Assembly: GCA_028288315.1 (NCBI GenBank)
Contig: JAQBNY010000332.1
Span: 1-7,987, forward strand
Direction of reading: 5' to 3'
Origin: Mucilaginibacter sp.
Lineage (GTDB): Bacteria; Bacteroidota; Bacteroidia; Sphingobacteriales; Sphingobacteriaceae
Length of the DNA stretch: 7,987 bases
The notes below the pieces were generated by a model. It worked only from the letters and a program-made list of their open reading frames with translations, was not told the DNA's origin and searched no databases. Position 1 is the first letter of the stretch. Every line of letters starts with the position of its first letter. The translations under genes were made by a program, and so were the position numbers. Shown here piece after piece: positions 1-7,096 of the stretch.

Positions 1-1730
1 CGCTTACTCACTCCGTTCTCATTAAACGCCTCTATCTGGAAATAGTATGGCAGGCTTTTTTCCATACCATTAAAATAGTATTCGTTTACATTGTAAACCA
101 TAATATTATTGTACAGTTTATCTGGCGCTATGCCCATGTAAATGGTATAACCTACCGCGCCATCAGTTTGGCGCCAGCGTAGCCATGAGTTACGGCGTTC
201 GGCATCACCTCGCAAAACTATCAGATTTTTAACCGTATCTGGTGCCGCACCGGTACCTTTACCAAACACACGGAAGCCCGACAAGGCAAACTTACCTGTT
301 GGCATATGCAAATTAGTTATCTTTAAATAACGCGCTTTGGTGGCGGCTTTAAGCTCTACATAATCATGCGGAACATCTTTTTTGTTCTTGCTTTTATCTA
401 CCAGTGTTTTCCAGGTTTTACCATTAAGAGATGATGATATGATGTATTGATGATATACGCCCTGCGATTTCCCCATGAAGGTAGCATCCTGATCGGCATA
501 ATTAATTTGGATAGCTTTTACAGTGCTTACTTCGCCAAGGTCGGTTTTTAACCATTCGCCTTTGGCAGTTTTTGCGCTCCAATAGGTTTTAATATCTTCA
601 TCAACAGCCAAATTTGGCACATATGCACCCAGGGTTGATGATACCTCTACAGGTTTATTATAATTAAGCAACATCCAGCCGGTAAAATTACTTTTTAGGT
701 GATCTTCCTTCCCCGCCGACAAATAATGCGGGTAATCGCCATAGGCAGTGTTGGTGTACAATGTACCATCGTTATCAAACCCGGCGGGCCAAAAGCCAAT
801 ACGGCGCTCGAAATTGTTTTTTACATCAATAACCATGGTAGAAATGTGCCAGTAATTACCATGCTTATCTGCCCATGTTGCGCCATGCCCGGCACCTTTA
901 GCAAAACCACCCGGCTTATAACTGAACGGGTTATGCTTTTGATAGGTAAATGGGCCAAGCGGTTTATCGCCCACATAAACACCATCGCCATAACCCCTGC
1001 CTTCGGTACCCGGCGATGCATATTGCAGGTAATACTTGCCGTTGTGCTTGTTCATCCATGAGCCTTCCATAAAGCCGGTTAAGAAAACATTATCATTATT
1101 TTCGCCAAAACGTTCCCAGCCATGTTCCTGCCAGTTGAGCTTTATTGTTTCCACTTTTGGGCCAATTGGCTCAAAAGTTTTGCGGTCTATCTCCTGCCCA
1201 TAAAGTGGAAAAGTGTTGCTTGAGCCATGATAAATATAAACCCTGCCATCATCATCTGCAAACATACCCGGGTCCCAGGCGCCTACCTTAAAATAATCTT
1301 TAGCAGCCTTCCATGTGTCATGGGTAGGATCAGTACTCATCCACAGGGTAAAGTCTTTATTATAAGTTGAGCCAATAACCAACAGCGTATCGCCTAAAAC
1401 CAAAGTTGCCGGAGCGCAAAGCTCATCACCTTGTACCTCGTTGTATGGACGAAGAAACTTGCGATAAACAAAATTCCAGTTCAGCATATCAGGGCTCCAC
1501 CAGTAACCAAACTGGTTGGTGCTAAACAGGTAGTAATTACCTTTAAAAAAAGTCATAGTTGGGTCGGCTGTAGCACGATGCTTTCCCCAGGCCGCAAAAT
1601 TTTCAAACGGTGTGTAACCGTAATCTAAATTCAAGGGGTTACAATAAGTAAGGCGTTTGTTTTGTGCCGATAAATGCATAGCTCCAAAACAAAATATGAG
1701 TACTAACAGCAAACGGGTTACGGTTTTCAT
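1..1730 (-). CDS. Secreted glycoside hydrolase family 43 protein with discoidin (F5/8 type C) and FN3 modules, C-terminus off the window
   Basis: The minus-strand frame is open from ATG at 1730 to the left edge: 576 codons with no stop. Residues 1-22 are a signal peptide (hydrophobic LLLVLIFCFGA core, cleavage near SA-Q). Residues about 25-345 are a five-bladed GH43 propeller. The likely catalytic triad is visible: D56 in TADPT (base), D153 in AWDPGMF (pKa modulator) and E222 in FMEGSWM (acid). H282 in GAGHGA fits the conserved central histidine. Residues about 355-491 resemble an F5/8 type C carbohydrate-binding domain (W and DLGE motifs, then RYLKI and SGFRVFG). From about 498 an FN3-like domain begins (YYFQIEAFNENG) and is cut by the edge. 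GH43 enzymes are usually arabinofuranosidases, xylosidases or arabinanases; the exact specificity cannot be read here. A terminator at 1801-1832 separates it from the GH30 gene upstream, so it is probably a separate transcript. No frameshift was found across the whole frame. Confidence 0.93.
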   Translation of the reverse strand, partial: MKTVTRLLLVLIFCFGAMHLSAQNKRLTYCNPLNLDYGYTPFENFAAWGKHRATADPTMTFFKGNYYLFSTNQFGYWWSPDMLNWNFVYRKFLRPYNEVQGDELCAPATLVLGDTLLVIGSTYNKDFTLWMSTDPTHDTWKAAKDYFKVGAWDPGMFADDDGRVYIYHGSSNTFPLYGQEIDRKTFEPIGPKVETIKLNWQEHGWERFGENNDNVFLTGFMEGSWMNKHNGKYYLQYASPGTEGRGYGDGVYVGDKPLGPFTYQKHNPFSYKPGGFAKGAGHGATWADKHGNYWHISTMVIDVKNNFERRIGFWPAGFDNDGTLYTNTAYGDYPHYLSAGKEDHLKSNFTGWMLLNYNKPVEVSSTLGAYVPNLAVDEDIKTYWSAKTAKGEWLKTDLGEVSTVKAIQINYADQDATFMGKSQGVYHQYIISSSLNGKTWKTLVDKSKNKKDVPHDYVELKAATKARYLKITNLHMPTGKFALSGFRVFGKGTGAAPDTVKNLIVLRGDAERRNSWLRWRQTDGAVGYTIYMGIAPDKLYNNIMVYNVNEYYFNGMEKSLPYYFQIEAFNENGVSK

Positions 1731-1764
1731 AGCCGGAAAGATTGGTATCTGTATATTGGTTAGA

Positions 1765-1772
1765 AAAAGCTA
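1765..1772 (-). promoter_or_regulatory. Possible -7 element of the GH43 promoter
   Basis: On the minus strand the sequence TAGCTTTT lies 35 bp upstream of the GH43 ATG and approximates the Bacteroidota -7 consensus TAnnTTTG. I see no convincing TTTG -33 element at the right distance. The main support is context: the terminator at 1801-1832 leaves only about 70 bp in which a promoter for this gene could lie. Confidence 0.25.
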
Positions 1773-1798
1773 ATATCTGTTTTTATCGGAGATAAATG

Positions 1799-1834
1799 AA
1801 AAAAGGCGCTTTAAATACTTAAAGCGCCTTTTAG
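1799..1834 (-). terminator. Rho-independent terminator of the GH30 transcript
   Basis: A perfect 14-bp inverted repeat (1801-1814 and 1819-1832, arms AAAAGGCGCTTTAA and TTAAAGCGCCTTTT) encloses a 4-nt loop. Read on the minus strand, the stem is followed by a T run, as expected for intrinsic termination. It sits 21 bp beyond the GH30 stop codon. It should end the minus-strand transcript coming from GH30 and its upstream neighbours. Confidence 0.85.
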
Positions 1835-1853
1835 CTAATAATTTATGGAAGGA

Positions 1854-3311
1854 TTACTCCACTACCAGCGTAGCAATTGAATGTGGTTCGCTGGTTGTTT
1901 TGGCTGCTTTACCTTTTATCCAAAGGCTGTACTCAATCTTCTCATCAGTACGGTTCATAACCACAACTGCAATTTTACCATCGGGGTTCATGTAAGCGGT
2001 GGTTAACAGTTTATCGCGACTGGCAACACTTGCTATACGTTTAGCTCCCGGCTGTATAAATTTAGAGAAATGGCCCATGTAGTAGTAAGAGTTGGTATAT
2101 ATTAAACTACCGTTGCGTGTATCGGCATGTACCGGTGCAAAGCAAAAGTTGCCTACGTGGTTTGGTCCGCCTTTTTCATCTAAAAGAATATTCCAGTCTG
2201 TCCAGCCTACGGTACCTGCGTTAAAATCGTTAATCATTGAAAGGCCATAACGTTCGCCAAGTGCCCAGTCATTTAAACGGTTAAAGTCGAATTTTTCTAC
2301 GCAGCCTTCGGTAAAGATCAGGTTCTTATCAGGGAAAGCCTCATGGGTAAGCCTGGTGCTTTCAAAATTTTGACCGGCACCTGTCCAGGTTTCATACCAA
2401 TGGAAACCTATTCCCCAAATGTATTTAGCCGCAGCCGGATCCTCTAAAATAGTACTTGCACGTTGGTATAATAAATCGCGGTTATGATCCCAAACAATCA
2501 GTTTTTTTGCTGCCATGCCACCTTTTGCCAGTGTTGGGCCTAAATAGTTTTTTACAAAATCGCGTTCTTCTTCGGCAGTGAATTTACATGATTCCCATGT
2601 TTGGGTTGCCATAGGTTCATTTTGTACAGATAAACCCCATATAGGAACCCCTGCCTTTTGATATTCATTAATAAACTTCACGTAGAAATTAGCCCAGCTT
2701 TGCGCAAATTCAGGTTTCAATTTACCGCCGTGTAACACGTCGTTATTATCTTTCATAAAAGCCGGCGGGCTCCATGGCGATACAAACAAGGTTAATTTAC
2801 CACCTGCTGCAGCAGTAGCTTCTTTAATAAAGGGTATACGATATTTTTTATCGTGGCTAATGTCAAATGTTTTTAGCGCGGCATCACCTTCTTTTATATA
2901 GCTATAACTGCTGCTGCTAAAATCGCAGCTTTGTATGTTGGTACGGGCCAGTGAAAAGCCAATACCTGTTTTTTTATCATAATATGCAGCTAAGAGTTCC
3001 TTTTGCTTATCCTTTGGCAATTTATAAAATGTTTCGGCAACGGCATCTGTTAATGCACCACCAATTCCCAGCATGGTTTGAAACTGTTGCGTTGGGTCAA
3101 CAAATACTGAAAACTCAGTTTCTGGTGGTTGTGGATTATCGCTAAACGTTAATGAACCTGCTGGTGCCAGCCTCTTATCAGTGCCCTTTTCAGTAACATA
3201 TACCTTTACTGTTTTATTGGCAGCAGAGTAAAGCACTTTTGGCTTGGCAGACTGGGCAAATAAACCTGCCGAAATAAATACCGAGCAGGCAATTAAAAAT
3301 CCTTTTTTCAT
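1854..3311 (-). CDS. Secreted glycoside hydrolase family 30 enzyme, glucosylceramidase-like (probable beta-glucosidase or beta-1,6-glucanase)
   Basis: The 485-residue protein begins with a signal peptide (about 1-19, hydrophobic stretch ending GLFA-Q), so it is exported. A (beta/alpha)8 GH30 domain follows, flanked by a beta-sandwich built from the N-terminal ~75 and C-terminal ~70 residues. Motifs match GH30 closely: GGALTDA near 84, SCDFSSSSYSY near 128, SPWSPPAFMK near 178, acid/base E232 in SVQNEP, and nucleophile E335 in FTEGC. VGWTDWN, GGPN and GHFSKFI also occur, all recalled from human glucocerebrosidase (GBA1). This supports a retaining beta-glucosidase-type activity. Bacterial relatives include beta-1,6-glucanases and glucosylceramidase-like enzymes, so the substrate remains open. 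Length is normal for the family. It lies 66 bp downstream of the ThuA gene and is followed by a strong terminator, so it is probably last in its operon. Confidence 0.95.
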   Translation of the reverse strand: MKKGFLIACSVFISAGLFAQSAKPKVLYSAANKTVKVYVTEKGTDKRLAPAGSLTFSDNPQPPETEFSVFVDPTQQFQTMLGIGGALTDAVAETFYKLPKDKQKELLAAYYDKKTGIGFSLARTNIQSCDFSSSSYSYIKEGDAALKTFDISHDKKYRIPFIKEATAAAGGKLTLFVSPWSPPAFMKDNNDVLHGGKLKPEFAQSWANFYVKFINEYQKAGVPIWGLSVQNEPMATQTWESCKFTAEEERDFVKNYLGPTLAKGGMAAKKLIVWDHNRDLLYQRASTILEDPAAAKYIWGIGFHWYETWTGAGQNFESTRLTHEAFPDKNLIFTEGCVEKFDFNRLNDWALGERYGLSMINDFNAGTVGWTDWNILLDEKGGPNHVGNFCFAPVHADTRNGSLIYTNSYYYMGHFSKFIQPGAKRIASVASRDKLLTTAYMNPDGKIAVVVMNRTDEKIEYSLWIKGKAAKTTSEPHSIATLVVE

Positions 3312-3377
3312 TTATTGGAAATTGAAATTGGTATGAGTATGAATAAAGACCAAATCTATTAAAGTTTGTATTAATAA

Positions 3378-4217
3378 CTATTTACTCACAATTTTTTTAC
3401 CTGTACCCAACCATAATATGGCATCAATGATGAGCTTATCCTCTACAGGGTTGTCTAAAGTGTGAGATAGATCCTTGTTGGTTTTGTTCTCATAGTCTAT
3501 ATCATTATGCCCCATATTAAGGTATATCATCTTGTAGTTCTTGTTAGTCCATACCACAGGGTAGTAGCCGCTGTGCCATATCTCACTCTGCTTTGGCCCG
3601 GTGCCCAATGGGAAGCTTGTAGAATCAATAGACGCCAATATTTTTATATCAGGATTTTTGCTCAGGTCCTTTTCCCAGCGATACCATTCGTTTGGTGATG
3701 CTTTAAAGGTTTCGGGTAAATTTTTGGTAGCCGGATGCGTCCTGTCTTCCACCCGTAAAATGGCTGATGTTGGCCGCCAGGTGTTGCTGCCATACTGGCC
3801 CGAACCTAAAAACTCGTTATGGTACCAGTCCCAGTTGGCCGGTATAGCTGATTTGCTAAGTGCAAATGCCGAAAAATGGAACCCCATCCAGCCGCCACCA
3901 CCTTTCATGTATGTTTCAAATGCCGCGCGTTGGGTAGAGTCCTCCGGGCGGGTATCTAAAAACAGTACTACTTTATATTTAGCAAGGTAAGCCGCATTAA
4001 GGTTGCTCCAATTATTGGTAGAGTCATAGCTGAAGTTATACTTCTTTGCCATTTGAGGGAACCATTTGTTAGCTTCATGTACAAAGCTGATATGGGCCTG
4101 ATCTTGTTTGGCGGTATAAAAGGCTATCACTTTAAATTTTTGAGCTTGTAGTGCATTAGCAAAACAAACCAGCGCAAAGCATATTGCAAGGGCTTTAATC
4201 TTTAAGTTAAGGGTCAT
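3378..4217 (-). CDS. Secreted ThuA-domain protein (trehalose-utilization-like, glutamine-amidotransferase-type fold)
   Basis: The 279-residue protein has a signal peptide (hydrophobic 9-22, cleavage about ALQA-Q at 25/26), so it is probably periplasmic. The mature part fits the ThuA family: an opening strand KVIAFY near 29, KYKVVLFLDTR near 80, a glycine-rich turn GGGGWMGFH at 106-114, the RTHPATKNLP motif, NEWYRW, and a late GHN followed by a C-terminal helix ending in WLGTGK. ThuA proteins share the class I glutamine amidotransferase fold but have no well-defined reaction. In Bacteroidota they often sit beside glycoside hydrolases, as here, where GH30 lies 66 bp downstream. A role in sugar catabolism is an inference from that position. 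The start has no Shine-Dalgarno, like its neighbours. The stop is TAG at 3378-3380. Confidence 0.88.
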   Translation of the reverse strand: MTLNLKIKALAICFALVCFANALQAQKFKVIAFYTAKQDQAHISFVHEANKWFPQMAKKYNFSYDSTNNWSNLNAAYLAKYKVVLFLDTRPEDSTQRAAFETYMKGGGGWMGFHFSAFALSKSAIPANWDWYHNEFLGSGQYGSNTWRPTSAILRVEDRTHPATKNLPETFKASPNEWYRWEKDLSKNPDIKILASIDSTSFPLGTGPKQSEIWHSGYYPVVWTNKNYKMIYLNMGHNDIDYENKTNKDLSHTLDNPVEDKLIIDAILWLGTGKKIVSK

Positions 4218-4270
4218 TAAAATTATAATTGGTAAGTTAATGTAAAATTTAAATCGCGAATAAATCCGTA

Positions 4271-4738
4271 TTATTTATTCAGTTTAATATAGGTCTCAAC
4301 TATCTCATGATCAATCTTTAAGCTGTCTATCTTTTCAATGCCCCGCTGTATCAGGGTATCGCCCTTAAAGGTTATCTTAAAGTTGAAAGAATGATCTTCC
4401 CATTCGCGGTAATTGCAGTATTGCAGGTTTTCGGTATAGTTATCACCATCCAGTTTGTAAGTGCCTGCGCCTGTATCATAAATAGGTTTGCTGCCACCAC
4501 CCTTAATGTCGTGCTTAAAGAAAGCAAAGTGGCTATTATTAATAATTTTGATCATCTCCTGGCCTTTTACCGGATAGGTATATACACTATCGCCTTTAGT
4601 AACTGTTACGGCAGATAGCATTTTCCATGTACCCTGAATAGGTGCAGACGGCACTTCTTTTACAGCAGTTTCTTCTTTAACGGGCGCTTTGCAGGCCGCA
4701 AGTAATACAACGGGGATTAATAAGAATTTAAGTTTCAT
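4271..4738 (-). CDS. Small lipoprotein with lipocalin-like domain, function unknown
   Basis: The 155-residue protein starts with a lipoprotein signal: basic MKLK, hydrophobic LLIPVVLL and lipobox LAAC with C16 as the lipidated cysteine. A short Lys/Glu/Pro-rich linker (17-33) follows. The rest (about 34-155) opens with IQGTWKMLSA, a typical first strand of small Bacteroidota lipocalin-like domains, and contains alternating beta-strand patterns (FAFFKHD, GTYKLDGDNYTE, FNFKITFKGDTLIQRG). I recognise the general fold type (lipocalin-like, DUF4488-like) but not a specific function. It lies 27 bp downstream of the DUF3037 gene and 53 bp upstream of the ThuA gene, all on the same strand, so co-transcription is possible. 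Its function may be unrelated to either neighbour. Confidence 0.8.
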   Translation of the reverse strand: MKLKFLLIPVVLLAACKAPVKEETAVKEVPSAPIQGTWKMLSAVTVTKGDSVYTYPVKGQEMIKIINNSHFAFFKHDIKGGGSKPIYDTGAGTYKLDGDNYTENLQYCNYREWEDHSFNFKITFKGDTLIQRGIEKIDSLKIDHEIVETYIKLNK

Positions 4739-4765
4739 AACGGGTTTAAGTTTATTTTTGTTTTA

Positions 4766-5161
4766 TTATAATACTAATTGATTATATAGTCGGGTTAGGG
4801 TATCCTCTCCATCCAAACAAAAGCCGGGATGTACTTTTGAAGATTGCACTACCGTACTACGTGTAGCTGTTAACCAGCGGAAACGAGATGCGGCATCTAA
4901 CAAAGCGATAGGGCCACCTTCTTTGCTGCCCGAGCATATCCTTTGAAATGATAAAAGGTTTTCTTCCAGCTCTGCTATGTCCAAATCTTTTGAGAAAGCG
5001 GTTAAGCGATCTGCATCTATCTTGTACATCATTTTCAGAAACTTTTGTTTATTACAATACATAATAACACCCACATTCATGAATTCTTCGCGTTCTACCC
5101 TGGGCACCACGCGTATAACGGCATATTCAAATAAGTGACGATCTTGCATGTTGGGCTTCAT
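4766..5161 (-). CDS. DUF3037 family protein, partner gene of the HipA-like kinase
   Basis: The 131-residue cytoplasmic protein has no signal peptide or membrane segment. Its opening (FEYAVIRVVPRVEREEFMNVGVIMYC) is the hallmark of DUF3037: a strand, then the basic/acidic PRVEREEF stretch, then NVGVI. The rest includes LDIAELEENLLSFQRICSG, a helical stretch, and a C-terminal part that is less distinctive (RFRWLTATRSTVV, then a conserved-looking HPGFCLDGEDTLTRLYNQLV tail). The function of this family is not known. Its start overlaps the 3' end of the HipA-like gene by 35 bp if ATG 5161 is used, or 23 bp if the second Met (5149) is the true start. That implies translational coupling and a shared role. 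DUF3037 genes are, from memory, often found next to short HipA-type kinases. Confidence 0.87.
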   Translation of the reverse strand: MKPNMQDRHLFEYAVIRVVPRVEREEFMNVGVIMYCNKQKFLKMMYKIDADRLTAFSKDLDIAELEENLLSFQRICSGSKEGGPIALLDAASRFRWLTATRSTVVQSSKVHPGFCLDGEDTLTRLYNQLVL

Positions 5162-5921
5162 TTACAAATATGTCAGAATTTGCTATACGGGTATTCAGGA
5201 ACCGGGCGTATACCTGCCGTTGGTCGTCCTCTGTTTCAAATGATCTGTCTGTTAACCATTCATCAGGGATGATGGCTACAATGGCATCGATACGCTCGGG
5301 TGTTAATATTGCTTTAAACTCCTTATCAACCGTTTCCAGATCGGCAGCTTTTTTAAGCAGAACATGATCCTTTATCTGTGTGAAAGGGCGTTTGGCCTGC
5401 TCTTCCCAGTTTTCCATACTATGATGAAAGTACAGGGCAGCACCATGATCTATCAGCCATAGTTCTTTATGCCACATCAGCATATTGGTATTACGCACCG
5501 TACGATCTACATTGGTTAACAAAGCATCCATCCATACAATTTGCGATGACAGCTTACTATCAACCAGGGTGACTGTTGGGTCAAAGGTTATGGCACCTGA
5601 GAGGTAATGCAAAGCCAGATTCAGACCTACGCTAAACTTTAGCAGATCCTGAATCTCTTCATCAGGCTCGGTACGGCCAAATGCTTCATCGAGGTTTACA
5701 AACACCAGTTCGGGAATTTTGAAACCAAGTGCGCGGGCAATTTCACCGCCTATCAGTTCGGCTATTAAGGCCTTGGGGCCCTGGCCGGCACCACGAAACT
5801 TCAATACATACAAAAAGCCGTCGTCAGCCTCGGCAATAGCAGGCAATGAACCGCCTTCGCGCAAAGGCGTAACATAGCGGGTAACATTAACTATTCTTAA
5901 TTCGGGGTTTATAGCAATCAT
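5127..5921 (-). CDS. Compact HipA-like kinase (HipA family kinase, HipA_2 type)
   Basis: I choose ATG 5921, giving 264 residues. The frame is open up to ATG 6053, but the extra 44 residues are cysteine/serine-rich with no kinase character, and the family begins near here. Kinase marks are visible: a small-residue loop EGGSLPAIA (22-30), strand FLYVLKF with K41 as the likely nucleotide-binding lysine, helix ALIAELIGGEIARALG (51-66), catalytic loop NVDRTVRNTN with D139 and N144, and metal-binding D158 in LIDHGAAL. HipA of E. coli is a Ser/Thr kinase of about 440 residues that targets glutamyl-tRNA synthetase. This protein is much shorter, lacks the N-terminal domain, and has no HipB-like DNA-binding partner beside it. 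Its target is unknown. It overlaps the DUF3037 gene and is the first gene of the minus-strand cluster. Confidence 0.85.
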   Translation of the reverse strand: MIAINPELRIVNVTRYVTPLREGGSLPAIAEADDGFLYVLKFRGAGQGPKALIAELIGGEIARALGFKIPELVFVNLDEAFGRTEPDEEIQDLLKFSVGLNLALHYLSGAITFDPTVTLVDSKLSSQIVWMDALLTNVDRTVRNTNMLMWHKELWLIDHGAALYFHHSMENWEEQAKRPFTQIKDHVLLKKAADLETVDKEFKAILTPERIDAIVAIIPDEWLTDRSFETEDDQRQVYARFLNTRIANSDIFVNEAQHARSSLI

Positions 5922-6080
5922 GATTATAACGCTAATATAGGGTTTAAAGGAATAAGTGCTACAAGTGTATTGTGTTGAGATAGGTTTGCTCATAAACGTA
6001 AGCAAACAGGCAAAAAATGCAGAGCCAATAGGGGGGATTGCGCCCAATGTCATTATTTAAGAAGATATATTTTTATAAAT

Positions 6081-6226
6081 AGCGCCGTTAGGTGCTAAAG
6101 CTTTGTAGAAAATGATAATTAAACATTTTAGCGTGCCATCGATACGCAACATGGTATAGTTCCGTACCGATGGCACGGTATTGCTATTTGATTATTTCTC
6201 TACAAAGCTTTAACCCCGCTGGGGTT
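6081..6226. repeat. Nested palindromic element, REP/MITE-like (~146 bp)
   Basis: Several inverted repeats share one centre. The outer arms are TAAAGCTTTGTAGA at 6096-6109 and its exact complement at 6199-6212 (14 of 14). The inner arms are GTGCCATCGATACG at 6133-6146 and its complement at 6163-6176 (13 of 14), around a 16-nt loop. Each end adds a short hairpin: AGCGCC/GGTGCT at 6081-6096 and AACCCC/GGGGTT at 6212-6226. The AT-rich stretches between the arms are also partly complementary. The whole can fold into one long stem or a cruciform. No reading frame is evident. The design resembles non-autonomous REP or MITE elements found dispersed in Bacteroidota genomes, but copy number cannot be seen from one window. 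Confidence 0.75.
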
Positions 6227-6244
6227 TATCCTTAAATAAGGATA
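6227..6244. repeat. AT-rich 18-bp palindrome beside the nested element
   Basis: TATCCTTA and TAAGGATA form an 8-bp inverted repeat with only two bases between them, directly abutting the right end of the palindromic element at 6226. As RNA the loop is too tight and there is no U run, so it is not a convincing terminator. It could be a protein-binding site or a target-site remnant; neither is shown. Confidence 0.4.
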
Positions 6245-6321
6245 ATGGGATTGCGCGGGCTTTTACAGTCTGCCGGGGTTATACATCTAAATTTTCTTCT
6301 GCCATTCGCCGGGGTATTTAG
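6245..6321. other. Intergenic stretch with no recognised feature
   Basis: This 77-bp tract links the palindromic element to the promoter region of the first GIN gene. It carries two similar GC-rich words, GCCGGGGTTAT and GCCGGGGTATT, in direct orientation, which may be decayed repeat ends. I see no gene, RNA or terminator in it. Confidence 0.35.
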
Positions 6322-6343
6322 CCTGTTCGCCGATATAAACAGG
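6322..6343. promoter_or_regulatory. Short inverted repeat upstream of the first GIN promoter, conserved in the second copy
   Basis: CCTGTT (6322-6327) and AACAGG (6338-6343) are inverted arms about 30 bp upstream of the GTAAC box. A matching CTGTTT/AAACAG pair occurs at 7428-7447, at a similar distance from the second promoter. Conservation of both arms suggests a possible operator or activator site, but shared descent alone could also explain it. Confidence 0.35.
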
Positions 6344-6371
6344 GCATACATCTATTTGACTATAACTTGCT

Positions 6372-6396
6372 GTAACGTTTTAATCTTCGCGTCGTC
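6372..6396 (+). promoter_or_regulatory. Putative ECF sigma factor promoter of the first GIN gene
   Basis: GTAAC at 6372-6376 and CGTC at 6393-6396 are separated by exactly 16 bp, the layout of ECF sigma promoters (an AAC-type -35 and a CGTC-type -10). The same boxes and spacing recur at 7477-7501 before the paralogous gene, while the spacer sequence differs in its second half. A start of transcription near 6403-6407 would give a leader of about 55 nt before ATG 6458. A housekeeping TAnnTTTG reading is weaker, since the spacing from the TTTG at 6355-6358 is too short. Confidence 0.5.
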
Positions 6397-6457
6397 ATAT
6401 TGATGTATTTAAAAAACAAGTAACACAAATAGCTCACAATCAAAATAATAAATAAAA

Positions 6458-7063
6458 ATGAAAACTCAATTTTTAACAATAGCAACCATCTTCACTTTAG
6501 CAATAGGTACTGTGTCATCAACATATGCATCAGTAAAACCCGACAAAGATGAAAACAGCACAATACTGAAAGATGTAAGTAATATCAACAAGATAGAGAT
6601 TCGTGGAAATGTTGAACTTTACGTATCTGACGGTAGTGCAGACCAGGTAAAAGTTTACAACAAATACTATAAAGAAAACGCGTTGGTACAAAGCCAGGAT
6701 GGTGTGTTGCGTATCTCATCATACGCGGATCAAAAATTAGTAGTTTGGGTAACCGCTAATGATTTGCGTGCCATCACAGCTTATGATAATGCCGAAGTAA
6801 AATCATTTGGCAACTTATCTAAAATAAACCTTGATGTAACTTTAAATAATAACGCATCAGCTAAGTTAAATCTGGATGTTTACAAAGCAAATATTAAAGT
6901 AAATGATCGCGCTAAAGCAGACCTTACCGGTAACGTAACTGATTATAATCTGGTACAAGAAAAATCAGCATCAGTTAACCATACTAATTTAGCTGCAGAG
7001 AACGTTAGCAATACAACAAATCCCATTGCAATTCAACCTAAAACTGAATTAGCGAATTTGTAA
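6458..7063 (+). CDS. Secreted GIN-domain (DUF2807) protein, first paralog
   Basis: The 201-residue protein has a signal peptide (hydrophobic 5-20, cleavage about TYA-S at 24/25) and no other membrane segment. A GIN-type domain (putative auto-transporter adhesin head, DUF2807) follows. It opens with VSNINKIEIRGNVELYVSDG, then KVYNKYYKENAL, the DGVLRISSY strand, LVVWVTANDLRAITAYDNAEVKSFG, and repeated short strands (INLDVTLNNNASAKLNLDV, IKVNDRAKADLTGNV) expected of a right-handed beta-helix. The tail from about 175 is Asn/Thr-rich and low in complexity. The biochemical role of GIN domains is not established; surface or periplasmic location is inferred from the signal peptide. Bacteroidota GIN proteins are usually near 200-260 residues, so this one is compact. 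The start follows an AT-rich leader without Shine-Dalgarno. It has its own terminator and an ECF-like promoter. Confidence 0.88.
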   Translation: MKTQFLTIATIFTLAIGTVSSTYASVKPDKDENSTILKDVSNINKIEIRGNVELYVSDGSADQVKVYNKYYKENALVQSQDGVLRISSYADQKLVVWVTANDLRAITAYDNAEVKSFGNLSKINLDVTLNNNASAKLNLDVYKANIKVNDRAKADLTGNVTDYNLVQEKSASVNHTNLAAENVSNTTNPIAIQPKTELANL

Positions 7064-7096
7064 GCACTACTTTTGCAAAAGTTCAACATATATTCC

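Noticed and set aside
821..1021. 66-codon minus-strand open frame inside GH43
   Set aside because: It is another frame of the same strand as GH43 and overlaps the GH43 segment with the FMEGSWM and GAGHGA motifs; it is a shadow frame.
699..1061. 120-codon plus-strand open frame
   Set aside because: It lies wholly inside the GH43 gene on the opposite strand, whose frame carries catalytic motifs throughout; the plus-strand product shows no family character.
3601..3990. 129-codon plus-strand open frame
   Set aside because: It is antisense to the ThuA gene, has no signal or domain, and reflects codon bias of the real gene.
4766..5921. Classical HipBA toxin-antitoxin locus
   Set aside because: There is no helix-turn-helix HipB gene, and the kinase is far shorter than HipA; only a kinase-like resemblance is supported.
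6227..6244. Rho-independent terminator
   Set aside because: The stem is AT-rich with a two-base loop and no following T run on either strand.
6355..6382. Housekeeping Bacteroidota promoter (TTTG and TAnnTTTG) for the first GIN gene
   Set aside because: TTTG is present but the next TAACGTTTT lies only 14 bp downstream and does not match TAnnTTTG well; the GTAAC-N16-CGTC reading fits both copies better.
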